A DNA stretch of 64,000 bases from Prasinococcaceae sp. CCMP 1430. Its lineage: Eukaryota; Prasinodermophyta; Palmophyllophyceae; Prasinococcales; Prasinococcaceae. The position numbers were made by a program, and so were the translations under genes. The stretch covers positions 31,085 through 95,084 of the forward strand of contig RQSC01000007.1 in assembly GCA_013416795.1 (NCBI GenBank), in the 5' to 3' direction. The notes beneath the pieces were generated by a model. That model saw nothing but the letters and a program-made list of their open reading frames with translations, did no database searches and was not told the origin of the DNA. Below, piece by piece: positions 29,782 through 39,900 of the stretch; the stretch's first letter is position 1, and the number at the start of each line of letters is the position of its first letter.

Positions 29782-30426
29782 TCATTGCACCTCGCGCTGC
29801 CGACTGGCGCGCCTGGGCCGCTTGGCGGCCGGGGCAGTCCCATCGCGCGGCGCTCCCGGCGTGTTGGGGGCGTCGGGCGCGGCAGGGGCGGCGGGGGGTA
29901 CGGGCGCGACCTGCCTGGCCTTCCTAGCCTTGCTTTTGGGAGGCTCCAGCGTATACGAGTGCGCGTCCTCATTTGCTCCCACCGCCTCGCCGGCGCCAGC
30001 CTCCTTGCGCTCGACGGGCCGTGGCCACAAATACGCCACCTGCGGCTCGTCGTTCCAGCCGAATTGTGCGTAGTGGTCGGGCTCCTTGAACATAAGCGCG
30101 GCGCGATGCGTCGCGTGCAGGCGCTCGTCGCCCAGCCACGGCGGCAAGGCCACGCCGCCGGCCGGCAGCGCCTCAGGGGTGCACTCGATGTTCGCCTTCC
30201 CGCGGCGCGCCCACTCCTCACAGCACGCGTTGTAGTATGCGGCGAGGGCGTCCTCGTGCCCGCGCCACATCGCCGTATACCCGGCCGCCTGCTGGCGTGC
30301 GTAGCGCAGGGGGTTGCGAAGCCAGCGCAGGATCATGCGCGCCTCCACGCGCTGGTTGCCTAGCCTCCGAGTGTCCAGCATTCGAGCGCTCGCGTCGAAG
30401 TCCGCAACCGGCAAGAACGTAATCAT
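29782..30426 (-). CDS. Pyrimidine-dimer DNA glycosylase-like protein
   Basis: An intronless frame of 214 residues. The N-terminal two thirds match a bacterial family usually annotated as pyrimidine dimer DNA glycosylase/endonuclease V-like (MSMEG_6728-type): MITFLPVADFDASARMLDTR, RLGNQRVEARMILRWL, MWRGHEDALAAYYNACCEEW, LPPWLGDERLH and HRAALMFKEPDHYAQFGW, then YLWP. From about residue 140 a Pro/Ala-rich basic tail (KSKARKARQ ... KRPRRASRQ) looks like a nuclear-type signal added to a prokaryotic core. The activity is inferred from family annotation, which is itself thinly supported. The DUF2256 gene lies 61 bases upstream on the same strand. No intron and a bacterial-like family raise the possibility of lateral transfer. 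Confidence 0.7.
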   Translation of the reverse strand: MITFLPVADFDASARMLDTRRLGNQRVEARMILRWLRNPLRYARQQAAGYTAMWRGHEDALAAYYNACCEEWARRGKANIECTPEALPAGGVALPPWLGDERLHATHRAALMFKEPDHYAQFGWNDEPQVAYLWPRPVERKEAGAGEAVGANEDAHSYTLEPPKSKARKARQVAPVPPAAPAAPDAPNTPGAPRDGTAPAAKRPRRASRQREVQ

Positions 30427-30487
30427 GGCTGCCCGCCCAGCGGTCGGAGGGCGCGTTGCGCGACAGGACGCGCGGGCGTTTCGGGGC

Positions 30488-30697
30488 CTAGCTGGATGGT
30501 GCCTCGCCGGCGTCCTCCCCTGCGCGCTCCGCGCGGTTCGCCGCCTGCCGCTGCGCGCGGCGCTTCGCGTTGCACGACTTGGAGCAAGTTGAGACCTCGT
30601 CCCAGACCTTCTCCCACTTCTTGCGCCAGGTGAAAGGACGATTGCACACGACACACACCTTCGTGGGCAGGTTCTCCTTCGCGACGCCGCGCGGCAT
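30488..30697 (-). CDS. DUF2256 small zinc-ribbon-like protein
   Basis: A 69-residue protein from the ATG at 30697. It reads [20 protein letters not shown], then [15 protein letters not shown] and [10 protein letters not shown], the almost invariant core of DUF2256. Two Cys-x2/3-Cys pairs are visible (CVVC and CSKSC), likely binding one zinc, with a basic C-terminal helix. The family is common in cyanobacteria and proteobacteria; its function is unknown, and from memory its genes often sit near cryptochrome/photolyase genes. Here its neighbour on the same strand is the pyrimidine-dimer-glycosylase-like gene. Intronless and too short to be found by length alone, but the motif is clear. Confidence 0.88.
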   Translation of the reverse strand: MPRGVAKENLPTKVCVVCNRPFTWRKKWEKVWDEVSTCSKSCNAKRRAQRQAANRAERAGEDAGEAPSS

Positions 30698-31394
30698 GCG
30701 CTCGCTGCTACTCGCGCCGCCGCCGCCCTTGCCGCCGCCGCCCTTACGCCTGCCGCCGCACGCGGCGGTGGCGCGGCGCCGGCTGCCGCCGCCGCGGCCG
30801 CCGCGCCGCGTAGTGCTGCCTGCGCTACCGAGCGCAGCATTGACACCCCACTCCGACCCCTCTCCCTCCTCCCCACCCCGCCCCGCCAGACGCCGCCTGC
30901 AGCGGCAGCGCCCGCTGACGTGTCGCGCTCGCAGGCCGGCGTTCTGGATAAAGGCATTCACATGTTGCCCAGGTTGCAACAATTTCGCGACCGCAGTTTT
31001 GAGGAGACGCGGTGCATTTTAATACAATACAAAACCAACGGTATCGCATTTGTAGTTGAAATTCCCTTGCACAACCGGCAATTTTGAGGATCTGCGATAC
31101 CAGTTTTTGGCGGCGTTTTCGAACAGTGCGTGCGCGGTCTATGCGGGCGCTGGTCAAGTGCGGGCACGGCGCGTGCGCCACAGCGTGCGCGTCTGGTTCC
31201 CCCCCCCCACACACACAGACTATCCACCACCCTGTGGCGTGCGTCGCCCGCGCGCGCGGGGACGTCGCCGCAGCGCCCCGCCGTGAGCGCCCAGGTAGGA
31301 GAGGGTTCTCCGCCGCGCGCGCGCGAGCGAGCGCGCGAGCGCGAGCGCGAGCGAGCTGGCGAGCGAGCGAGCGGGCGAGCGAGCGATCGAGGCG
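30698..31394. other. Intergenic region with AT-rich island and inverted repeat
   Basis: The left part (30700-30820) is GC-rich leader of the DUF2256 gene. From 30955 to 31130 it is AT-rich with two similar words (CCGCAGTTTTGAGGA and CCGGCAATTTTGAGGA) and a 9-base inverted repeat GGTATCGCA (31040-31048)/TGCGATACC (31093-31101). From 31310 to 31393 a GCGA/GAGC tandem forms the leader of the LRR gene. No gene is seen. Confidence 0.5.
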
Positions 31395-32349
31395 ATGTCG
31401 GTCACCGAGGCCGACGTGCTCGCTGCTGCGAACAAGTACGACGTGGCGGACGTGCTCGTGCTGCCGCTCGCACGGCGGCAGCTCGGCGGATCGGGGATGG
31501 CGCTGCGCGCAGCGCTGCTACGATGCGAACGGCTGGAGGAGCTCGACCTGACGGGGAACGCGCTGGAGTCGCTCGAGTGGCTCGGTGGCCTGCCAGCCGC
31601 GGCGACGCTGCGCAAGCTCACGCTCACGCAGAACGGGCTCGCTTCGCTGAAGGGTGCGGGCGCGCTCAACTCCCTGGAGCACCTCATGGTGCAGGCGAAC
31701 TGTCTGCGTGGTGTGGACGACCTCGCCCTGGATGAGCTGGCGTCGCTGCCCTCCCTGCACAGCCTATACCTCGCGAACGTCGACGGCTCGCAGCCGAACC
31801 CCGCGTGCAGCGACCCCGGCTACCGAGCGGCGGTGCTGGGTGCGCTGCCAAAGCTAAGGATTCTCGATGGCGAGAGGCTTGATGGGCCGGGAAGCGCGGC
31901 GTTCCGCGAGGCGTGCGGCTCGCACGCGGGCATGGGGCTCGACGAACTCGATGCGGCTGCGAGTGGTGCCGAGGAGGACTTCGTCGCCGCGCACGCTCGG
32001 GCGGAGGCTGAGCTCGCTGACGCGGCGGACCTGGACGCCATGCTCAGAGGGGGTGCGTGCCGCACGCGCCTTCGTGGCACCTGCGCGCATGCGCGTGCAT
32101 CTGACAAGCGCACGCCCGCGCACACGTCGCATCGCTGCGCGCGCAGGTCTGCTGCCGGCCCCCGGCGATGGCGCCGCGCCCGATGGCGCGGGCGCGCGCC
32201 TCGCCGCGCTCCTTGCAGAGAGCTCGGCGCTCGCGTCGCGTGCGAAGGAGGCCGTGCTCGAGGCCGAGCGCCGCAACGCCGTCGAAGGCGCCCTCGCGGG
32301 CGTTGCCGTGCCCGCGCAGCGGGCCGCACGCGCCGGTCGGCGCGCGTGA
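31395..32349 (+). CDS. Leucine-rich-repeat protein, LRRC61-like
   Basis: Exons 31395-32052 and 32147-32349 (split Gly codon) encode 286 residues. After a short N-terminal region there are SDS22-type leucine-rich repeats: LEELDLTGNALESLEWL, LRKLTLTQNGLASLKGAG, LEHLMVQANCLRGVDDL and LPSLHSLYLANVDGSQPNP. They are capped by an LRR-cap-like YRAAVLGALPKLRILDGERL. This order and the cap resemble animal LRRC61, a protein of unknown role in ciliated organisms. The second exon adds an Ala-rich helical tail. No signal peptide or membrane segment. The start ATG follows a GAGC microsatellite leader. Confidence 0.8.
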
Positions 32350-32738
32350 GCTCTCGCGCCCCTACCCACACGGCGCTCGCCGACCGACCGACACATCATG
32401 TAATTTTTGTACACAATCTATTCGGGCATCGCGGTGCGCTCGTGGCGGGGTGTGTGTGTGCGCGCGGATGGATGGCCGCGCGTGAGCTGGTGTTGAATAG
32501 GACTACGCAAGCCTAAAAAAAGTCCGCGATAAGTTACTTGTTCGTGGTGAATTGATAAGGCACGGTACAACAGGTACAGAAGTAGCGTGAGGGAGCACAT
32601 ACGACAATCGTTGGTCGGCGTGTATGCGTTTGTATGTCAATGATGCGTGTGCACTGGCCGGCAGGCAGTCTGTGGTCTGCTCGAGGCACTGCTCGAGGCA
32701 CATACATAATGGCCGCGGGTGTGCGGGCCACCTGTCGG
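32350..32738. other. Intergenic region between convergent genes
   Basis: This holds the 3' regions of the LRR gene (plus) and the CCCH zinc-finger gene (minus). It is less GC-rich than the surroundings and includes a direct repeat CTGCTCGAGGCA (two copies, about 32679-32701). No frame has coding character. Confidence 0.5.
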
Positions 32739-33890
32739 TCACAGTAGCAGCGCGTCGGAATTGGAGACGGAGGTACGGCGCGTTGCCGCGACGCCGTCGC
32801 GGTGGGTGTAGTTCACAGGCATGCTCTCCGCCCTGCGCAGGCCGGAGCCTGCTCGGCCCACTCTCCCTGCGAGGGCGCTCTTGGGGTCAATCAAGTCATC
32901 GCTCAGAGCGAGGTCCTCGTCGTGCAGAAAGAGGCACTTGTGGCCGTATTTGCACGTCCCTGTGAGCGCCCACGTTCTGCAGCGAACTGTCTTGTATTTG
33001 GGGTGGCGTATCACCTCGCGAAGCTCGGACGCGCCGTGGGCAAAGCGGCACTTTCGTCCGTAGCGGCACGCGCCGAACGTCTCGAAGGACCGGCACAGCT
33101 CCGTCTTGTAGAGCTGCGCCTGCTGCTGTGCCTCCCGAGACTGTTGCGCCTGAAGCTCTGCGTGATCTGAGAGCACGCGAGTCGTTGGCAGAGGTGAGCC
33201 TGAGCTGACAGGCAGGCTCATGGCACGCTGCAAACCGCCCGCCGATGCCCTTGGCCTCGCGCGCACCGCTGACATTGCACCGCTGTTTTCAGGCATACCG
33301 CTGTCGTGGTGTGTGCCTCCGCCCTCCGCATGCGCAGAGGTTCCGCCCCCTCTGCGCGGAGGAACGCGGTCTCCGAGCGCGGGCCAGGGCGACGCGCGCG
33401 TCGGCCGCCCCTCCGCCGGTTCGCACCGTGCCACCGGCGTGACGCTCTCCCAGTCCATGCTGAGCGCCCTCGCGAGCGGACGGCGCGGATGGCGCGGATG
33501 GGTGGGCGGGCGCGCGCATGCCAGTGCCAGGCGGCTTTCACCACCATGCCCTGGAAGAGCACCTCTGTCATCTTGGCGCCCGATAGGGTGCACTGGCGTG
33601 CGAGGGCGGAGGGGGCTCGTTTCGACGTGCGGGGCGGAGGAGCCCAGCGACTGCGAGCGCGCCAGCGAGGGGGGGCTGCCTCTGAGCGACCCGAGCGGTA
33701 CCAGGCCGCGTCCAGTGGTGTTGTTTGGGCCAGGAGGCTGGTGCAGTTGGGGGTGATTCTGTTGTGGTAGCGAAGCCTCCGCCGCTGCCGCGCGGCCGAA
33801 AACGAAAGCGCCGCCGCGGCGCCGCCGCGGGCAGGAGAAGTACTTCACTATTTTATGGTACAAATGTACCGACGGGCGATCACAATACAT
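32739..33890 (-). CDS. Tandem CCCH zinc-finger protein (TIS11/ZFP36-like)
   Basis: Two Cys-x8-Cys-x5-Cys-x3-His fingers lie about 18 residues apart: YKTELCRSFETFGACRYGRK with CRFAH, and YKTVRCRTWALTGTCKYGHK with CLFLH. Both have the YKTxxC lead-in of TTP/ZFP36 proteins, which bind AU-rich elements in mRNA 3' regions and promote decay. The flanks are Ser/Pro/Gln-rich and contain basic-x-x-Ser sites (RAMSLP, RRAESMP, ARSQSL) like those phosphorylated and bound by 14-3-3 in animal homologues; that parallel is inference. From the ATG at 33890 the protein is 383 residues. The first codons fall in AT-rich DNA that looks like leader, so the ATG at 33458 (239 residues) is a good alternative. Confidence 0.88.
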   Translation of the reverse strand: MYCDRPSVHLYHKIVKYFSCPRRRRGGAFVFGRAAAAEASLPQQNHPQLHQPPGPNNTTGRGLVPLGSLRGSPPSLARSQSLGSSAPHVETSPLRPRTPVHPIGRQDDRGALPGHGGESRLALACARPPTHPRHPRRPLARALSMDWESVTPVARCEPAEGRPTRASPWPALGDRVPPRRGGGTSAHAEGGGTHHDSGMPENSGAMSAVRARPRASAGGLQRAMSLPVSSGSPLPTTRVLSDHAELQAQQSREAQQQAQLYKTELCRSFETFGACRYGRKCRFAHGASELREVIRHPKYKTVRCRTWALTGTCKYGHKCLFLHDEDLALSDDLIDPKSALAGRVGRAGSGLRRAESMPVNYTHRDGVAATRRTSVSNSDALLL

Positions 33891-34363
33891 ATCAACGTCT
33901 TTGAAGGAATCAAACGCCGTGTGATGCGCGGGCGCCGTTTGACCGGGGCACGCCAGGATCGGAGCGCGGTGTTTGGGTTATGTGTTTAGGGTCAGTTGGT
34001 AGGGTGCGGATCCGCGCTCGGCGAGGCCCGGGCGCGGCGTGGTGCGACGGTTTGGATCACTGGTTGTCACTGTCCGCGTAGAAGAGCCTCTCCAGCAGGC
34101 CCTCCCGCAGGTCAGCGTCGCGCGGCCACGGCCGCAGGCTCGCAGCACCAGCGGCCGTGGGTGGCAGCTCGCAGTGACACAATGTAAGATGACTACTACA
34201 AGTACATGTCCACTCGTGGCTCTCACAAAATATCTGCACCGCCGTAGCTCTCTTCACCAGCTATTGCGGCACTCGCGCTCGTGCAGGTCTGCACCCGCCG
34301 AGGGGGGAGCTGCGCTGTGCGCGCGCGCTCTAGAGCTGCCACAGCGCGCGCATGCCCTCCACT
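33891..34363. other. Intergenic region with a possible 66-residue frame
   Basis: This contains the CCCH gene's upstream region (AT-richer at 33840-33920) and a telomere-like TTTAGGG at 33985-33991. A minus-strand frame at 34057-34257 ends in LREGLLERLFYADSDNQ, which looks protein-like. Its first half (Cys/His-rich, low-GC DNA) does not, and I cannot support it as a gene. It could be a last exon of something unplaced. Confidence 0.35.
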
Positions 34364-35648
34364 CTATTTGGTCCTTTTGAAGAAAGAGAAGCCGTTGGTG
34401 GCTGTGCTCGCCGGCCTGGCCTTGCTCGACAGCTTCGCCTTGGTGGTGAGCTTCTTCTTTGGCTGCGTCTTCGCGGCGGTGAACTTCTTTGTGCCGCCGG
34501 TACTGAAGTTGAAGAAAGAGAAGCCGTTGGTGGCTGTGCTCGCCGGCCTGGCCTTGCTCGACAGCTTCGCCTTGGTGGTGAGCTTCTTCTTTGGCTGCGT
34601 CTTTGCGGCGGTGAACTTCTTTGTGCCGCCGGAACTGAATAAAGAGAAGCCATTGGTGGCCTTCTTCACGCTTTTCGCCTTCTTCGCGGTCGCGGCCTTC
34701 TTCGCTGTCGACACCTTCTTCGTGCCCAGTCCGTACTTGGACGCGGGCTTCTTGACCTTCTTCGCGGTCGCGGCCTTCTTCGCTGTCGACACCTTCTTCG
34801 TGCCCAGTCCGTACTTGGACGCGGGCTTCTTGACCTTCTTCGCGGGCGCGGCCTTCTTAAGTAACTCAGCCCTCTTCGCTGCCGCGGCTTTCCGGGCTGC
34901 TGCGGCCTTCCTCGCCGCCGCAGCTTCCCTCTTCGCGGCCGCCGCCTTCGCCGCCGCCGCTGTCTTCTTCGCCACCGCGGCTCTCTCCCTCTTCGCTGCG
35001 GCCTTCTTCAATGCGACCTGCGTACGAATGTCAGATGAATACTTGGGCTTCTTAATCGTAGTCGTAGTCGTAGTCCGGGTCGTAGTCGTCGTCAGGGTCC
35101 TAGTCGCGCTCGCGCGCGTCTTGGCAGCAGGCGCCGCGCGCTTCTTGGCAGCAGGAGTGCGCGCAGCCTTTTTTGCAGCAGGGGCACCACTGCCAAACAA
35201 GCCGCCGAGCAATCCCCCAGCGGGCGCCTTCTGAGAGGCGGCAGACGCGGGCGGCGGGCGGCTGAACGTCTTCAGCTGCCTCGTCTCCACTGAAGCGATG
35301 GCCGCGAGTCGCTCGCGCTGGAGCTGCTCCTTAGAGGGACCACTCTTCACGATGTCTGTGACTTCTGTCTTCAGACCTGAGACTTCTGCCTTGAGTGAAA
35401 AGAGTGCACCCGTGAGCTCGGACACCTCACTCTTCAGCCTGTCTCTTTCGGCCTTCACATCGGAGAGTTCCGCCACGCTCCTCGCGGGCGCAGCCTTGGC
35501 AGCGGGCTTGGCCGGAGCCTCTTCCTGCTCCTTCTCTGCGGCGGGCGCGGGGGCCGGCTTGGCAGCGGGCTTGGCAGCGGGCTTGGCCGGAGCCTCTTCC
35601 TGCTCCTTCTCTGCGGCGGGCGCGGGGGCCGGCTTGGCAGCGGGCTTG
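34364..35648 (-). CDS. Lys/Ala-rich repeat protein (histone H1-like tail), 5' end in gap
   Basis: About 428 codons are visible from the gap to the stop. Order from the N-terminal side: KPAAKPAPAPAAEKEQEEAP repeats, a 70-residue coiled coil (ERDRLKSEVSELTGALFSLK region), a Gly/Leu patch (GGLLGGLFGSG), then an H1-like tail of AAAKR/AAARK. Two 26-residue repeats around KKPASKYGLGTKKVSTAKK and copies of a 44-residue unit around TNGFSFFNFSTGGTKKF follow. The tail would bind nucleic acid or acidic polymers; the coiled coil suggests oligomers. There is no winged-helix H1 domain in the visible part, so calling it histone H1 would go too far. The N-terminus and any targeting signal are lost in the 569-base gap. 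Confidence 0.65.
34379..34838. repeat. Coding tandem repeats, 132-base and 78-base units
   Basis: Two near-identical 132-base units (from 34379 and 34511) plus a partial third, then two 78-base units (from 34683 and 34761), all in the frame of the Lys/Ala-rich protein. Units differ by only a few bases, which points to recent unit duplication. Confidence 0.85.
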
Positions 35649-36217
35649 NNNNNNNNNNNNNNNNNNNNNNNNNNNNNNNNNNNNNNNNNNNNNNNNNNNN
35701 NNNNNNNNNNNNNNNNNNNNNNNNNNNNNNNNNNNNNNNNNNNNNNNNNNNNNNNNNNNNNNNNNNNNNNNNNNNNNNNNNNNNNNNNNNNNNNNNNNNN
35801 NNNNNNNNNNNNNNNNNNNNNNNNNNNNNNNNNNNNNNNNNNNNNNNNNNNNNNNNNNNNNNNNNNNNNNNNNNNNNNNNNNNNNNNNNNNNNNNNNNNN
35901 NNNNNNNNNNNNNNNNNNNNNNNNNNNNNNNNNNNNNNNNNNNNNNNNNNNNNNNNNNNNNNNNNNNNNNNNNNNNNNNNNNNNNNNNNNNNNNNNNNNN
36001 NNNNNNNNNNNNNNNNNNNNNNNNNNNNNNNNNNNNNNNNNNNNNNNNNNNNNNNNNNNNNNNNNNNNNNNNNNNNNNNNNNNNNNNNNNNNNNNNNNNN
36101 NNNNNNNNNNNNNNNNNNNNNNNNNNNNNNNNNNNNNNNNNNNNNNNNNNNNNNNNNNNNNNNNNNNNNNNNNNNNNNNNNNNNNNNNNNNNNNNNNNNN
36201 NNNNNNNNNNNNNNNNN
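35649..36217. other. Assembly gap (569 N)
   Basis: The gap falls in the KPAAK repeat region of the Lys/Ala-rich gene; repeats are the probable reason the assembly failed. The sequence after the gap has no proven link to that gene. Confidence 1.
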
Positions 36218-36995
36218 GCGCGGCGCCGGGCCCGGACCCCTCCGCTCGCCCAGCGGAACCCATGCCGTTTGGGCTAGCAGTGGGTCGCCCGTGGGTAGCA
36301 CTCGCGCGCGGCCGTGCCGCGCGCGCGGCACGCGCCGCTGCCACCGCGCTCGCGCCGCCGACGGGGTGAAGGTTTAATTATTAGGGTTTGACTCATTAGG
36401 GTTTAATATCGCGGCGGCGATCGGACGGGGGGCCAATGAACAGCAAGGGAACCGGAGCCGGAACTGGAATTGACTGAAGTCTTGCCGTTGGTGGATTCGG
36501 ATTCGAGGCGCCACAACAGGTCTCAATCCGGATCAAGCTCGGGGCGAGAGATCCTACGAAGTCTACCTGGTATCATAGTCATAGCGACGGTAGACTCCTG
36601 TGAGAACACGACTAGCTACCACGTGGTACGCCCGACCGACCGACAGGCACAACAGGCGACGAGGCAAGGCCCAGCGGTCCGCCCACCCGCCCGTCCGCCC
36701 CGCCCCTCCCGCCCGTGCACGCACATGTGCACCCGCGGCCGCCGGCCGGGCGTCGCGCGACGGCGTGCGGGCTGCGGCGTCGCGCGACGTTACGCGCGCG
36801 CCTGGGTGGGTGCTGGCTGATGGTATGCCGCCATTGGCTTTCGCGCGGTGCGGATTGGCCCGCTGCTCTGCGCGCGCGCGCGCGTTCGGGGAACCGCGGA
36901 GGCCGCGCGGCGAAAGCGCGGCGGGGATGCGCGAATGCGGGTGCGGGCAGATGGCGGGGCGCGCCGGTGCGCGCGCGGCGAAATCCGGGCCGTCG
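36218..36995. other. Upstream region of the giant surface-protein gene
   Basis: GC-rich at both ends with an AT-richer middle (36370-36620). The middle holds TTAGGGTTT twice (36381-36389, 36396-36404) and a purine-rich stretch. This is the likely promoter and 5' leader of the gene starting at 36996. No separate gene is seen. Confidence 0.45.
36381..36406 (+). promoter_or_regulatory. Pair of TTAGGGTTT telo-box-like words
   Basis: Two TTAGGGTTT words with starts 15 bases apart in the AT-rich upstream region of the giant gene. On the other strand they are AAACCCTAA. A regulatory role is inferred from position and recurrence only. Confidence 0.35.
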
Positions 36996-39900
36996 ATGGC
37001 GCGGTGCAGTGCGCTCGCGCTCGTGCTCGGCGCCGCCGCGGCGGCGGGGGCCGCCGCGCAGTCGGCCGACCTCTTCGTGACGGAGCTGCTGCAGCGGCCG
37101 ATCACGCTGATCACCAAGGGCGTGTGCGCCGCCGAGAACTTCGACACCCCGGTGGGCCTCACCGTGCCCTCGCAGATGGTCCCGTGGGACGGCGGCGACT
37201 TCACCTTCTCGCTGCGCGTCGACACCGACATCCCCGACGACAAGCCGTGGTCGTGCTCGGGCTACTCGTGCGGCGAGTCGAGCACCGGCGCGCTCTTTGG
37301 CATCAACGGCCAGTTCTCGCTCGGCATGTCGGACGTCTTCTCGAAGATCAAGATCACCATCCCGTCCATTCCGTCGATGTACCACGCGCAGGAGGGCGTC
37401 GGCTCGCTTTCGAAGTCGATCGACGGTCGCGCGAGTTCGAAGCGCCGCGCGCTGCTCGCCACCGAAGACAGCGCCACCGACGGCGGTGACGGCGCGCTCC
37501 TCGATGCGCCAGGAGCCGTGGTCGCGAACGCCACCTCGCGCGGTCTGAAGTTCTACGGGGGCAAAGGCGGCGGCGGATGGAATGGCGGCGGCGGTGGCGC
37601 GGCCAATCTGCCCAAGAAGGACGACAATCCCGACGAGTACGACGTCACCGTCATGCGCCGCGGCTCCCAGGTTGCGGCCTGCGTCAACGGCGACATGGTG
37701 GTCGAGTGGACCGACGTCGAGTACTGGGCGGAGGGTGAGATCATGCACGATGCGCCCTACTCCGAGGCCGACGGCCAGGTGTTCTTTGGCTACACGACGC
37801 CCCAGCACTGGGGCCCCTCGTCGGGCCAGCCGCCCTCCTCCCCGGCCTTTTCCATCCCCGGTGAGTACAAGAGCGCGCGGATCGCCAACAAGGCCTTCGA
37901 CACGTGCGAGGAGGCCGTGGCCGCCACGCTGGATGCCGTGGAGGCGGAGGACGGCTCGCTCATTCCATACGCCGACGAGGCAGCCAACGTCAAGCCAAAG
38001 GTGGAGCTCACCTCGTCACTCGGCTCGTCGATGTTCGTCAACGACGAGACGACCATCAGAGTGCGCGCCACCGACGCCGATGGCGAACCCATCAAGGTGA
38101 CGGTGACCTTCTTCGCCCGCCCGCCCGAGGAGTGTGACTGGCCGCAGTGCAACTCCAAGTCCACCCACCTGATCAACGGGACGGGCGAGGCCGAGCTCGA
38201 GATCAAGAATTTGTGGCCCTTCCCCGGGCGCTTCCTCGTGCGGGTCGTGGCCACCGACTTCCGCGGCGGCATCGACGTGCTCGACGTGCCCTTCATGGTT
38301 CACAAGATTGGGGACACCAACTTCAGCGCGCCGTGCTGCCGCTACGCGGTGGAGACGATCCACTACGCGCCGAAGAAGGGCCCCCACAACACCAGATGGA
38401 CCAACTCGGGCGACCCGTACGAGCGGCTGTACAACTACCAGATCATCGCCGACCCCTTCCCCGAGCAGCGCCTCGACGTGCTGTCCTGTAAGGGCATGCA
38501 CCATGCGGGCCCCGGGACGTCGATCAACTTCGGCGTGTACATGAACAAGGACCGCGGCTCGAGCCAGCGCTTCGTGCTCGTCCCGACCACGAACGGCTGC
38601 GGCAGCACCTACTCGCACCCCTACCTTGACTATGGGGCGGCCTCGGAGGAGGGCTCCACCAACGACGCTGGGCTGGCGTGCGGATGCACCAAGGGCGGCA
38701 CCAAGCTCATCATCGAGGAGGGCCTGGGCCTGGACAACATGAACCAGTTCTACATCCGCGTGTCCTACGGCCGCATGTCGCTGCACTGGGACCCGCCCAT
38801 CTTGCCCCCCGTGAACGGGCGCGCATCGGTGAGCGACATCACCGATGCCTTCGATGGCAACCCGTTCTTTCGCCACTTCATGTTCTACCAGGAGCAGAAC
38901 CCCGGCACGGGCAACTCAGGCACTGGTGGCGGCAAGATGTCGCAGCTCTCTGGCTGCGACTTCGGCTCGGGCAAGATCCCCGGCATCATCATTGCGCACG
39001 AGATCGGGCACGCGTGGGACCTTGCGCACGCCGAGATGTGGACCAACACCGACTCCTCGCAGGTGTCGATGAAGGACCCCGCGAGCTCGCAGGGCCAAGG
39101 TTTCACGGAGTACATGGACTACTGGTCGGTGATGGGCAGGGGTATTGACTTCAACGAGGTCGATCGCCTGCGCCTCGGGTGGATCCACGAAACAGAGCAG
39201 AAGCTCTGGCTGAAAGCGGACCGCGCGGTCGTCAAGGAGGAGATCCTCGTGCTGCACCCCGTCGACCGCGCCGAGTCCAAGGGCAACCGCCTCATGCTGA
39301 CTTTCGAGGGCAACGAGGCGCCTGTGTTCCTGGCGTGCATGTTCCGCTCGTTCAGCGGCTCCCCGCGGGACTCGCTCCGCCTGGGCAGGTGGGGTGGCTT
39401 CTCGCGCGGCAGTGTCAGCACGAGTCAGCACCTCCAGGGCAACATCCAGGGCTTCAGCTGCATCCGATCGAAGGGTGGCTCGAAGCGCCTCAGCCGCGAC
39501 GACTTCCGTGTGGACTTCAACGTCCTCGATGGCGACTACCCAAGCCTGCTGCCGCGGAGCGCGGGCTCCAACCCTCCGGAGGGCGGCCTCGCCAACGGTC
39601 TCGCGGCCGGCAAGACATGGTACTACCAGGAGGGCGGCATGTCCGTGTCGGTGCTCAACATCGGCGAGGACGCCTGCGACACGCCCCCGCTCTACCCGCT
39701 GTTCGACGAGTGGGGCGTGAACACGTACGAGTGCATGTCTGTCAAGGTCAAGACAGGCCTGGAGGTGGACAGGCCCTTTATGGGCCGCAAGGTCACGGTG
39801 GGCTACACGCTCGCCGACGCCGCGGTGCCCGTGCTGGCGAACACGGGCAAGCAGTGCGGCGAGGTGGATGTCAAGCTGGCGGTGAGTGTCGAGCTCAGCG

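Noticed and set aside
31310-31393. GAGC/GCGA tandem as a CRISPR-like or mobile repeat
   Set aside because: It is a simple microsatellite without spacers, inverted ends or target duplications.
34057-34257. 66-residue minus-strand frame
   Set aside because: Only its last third looks protein-like; no family, no supported start and mixed base composition.
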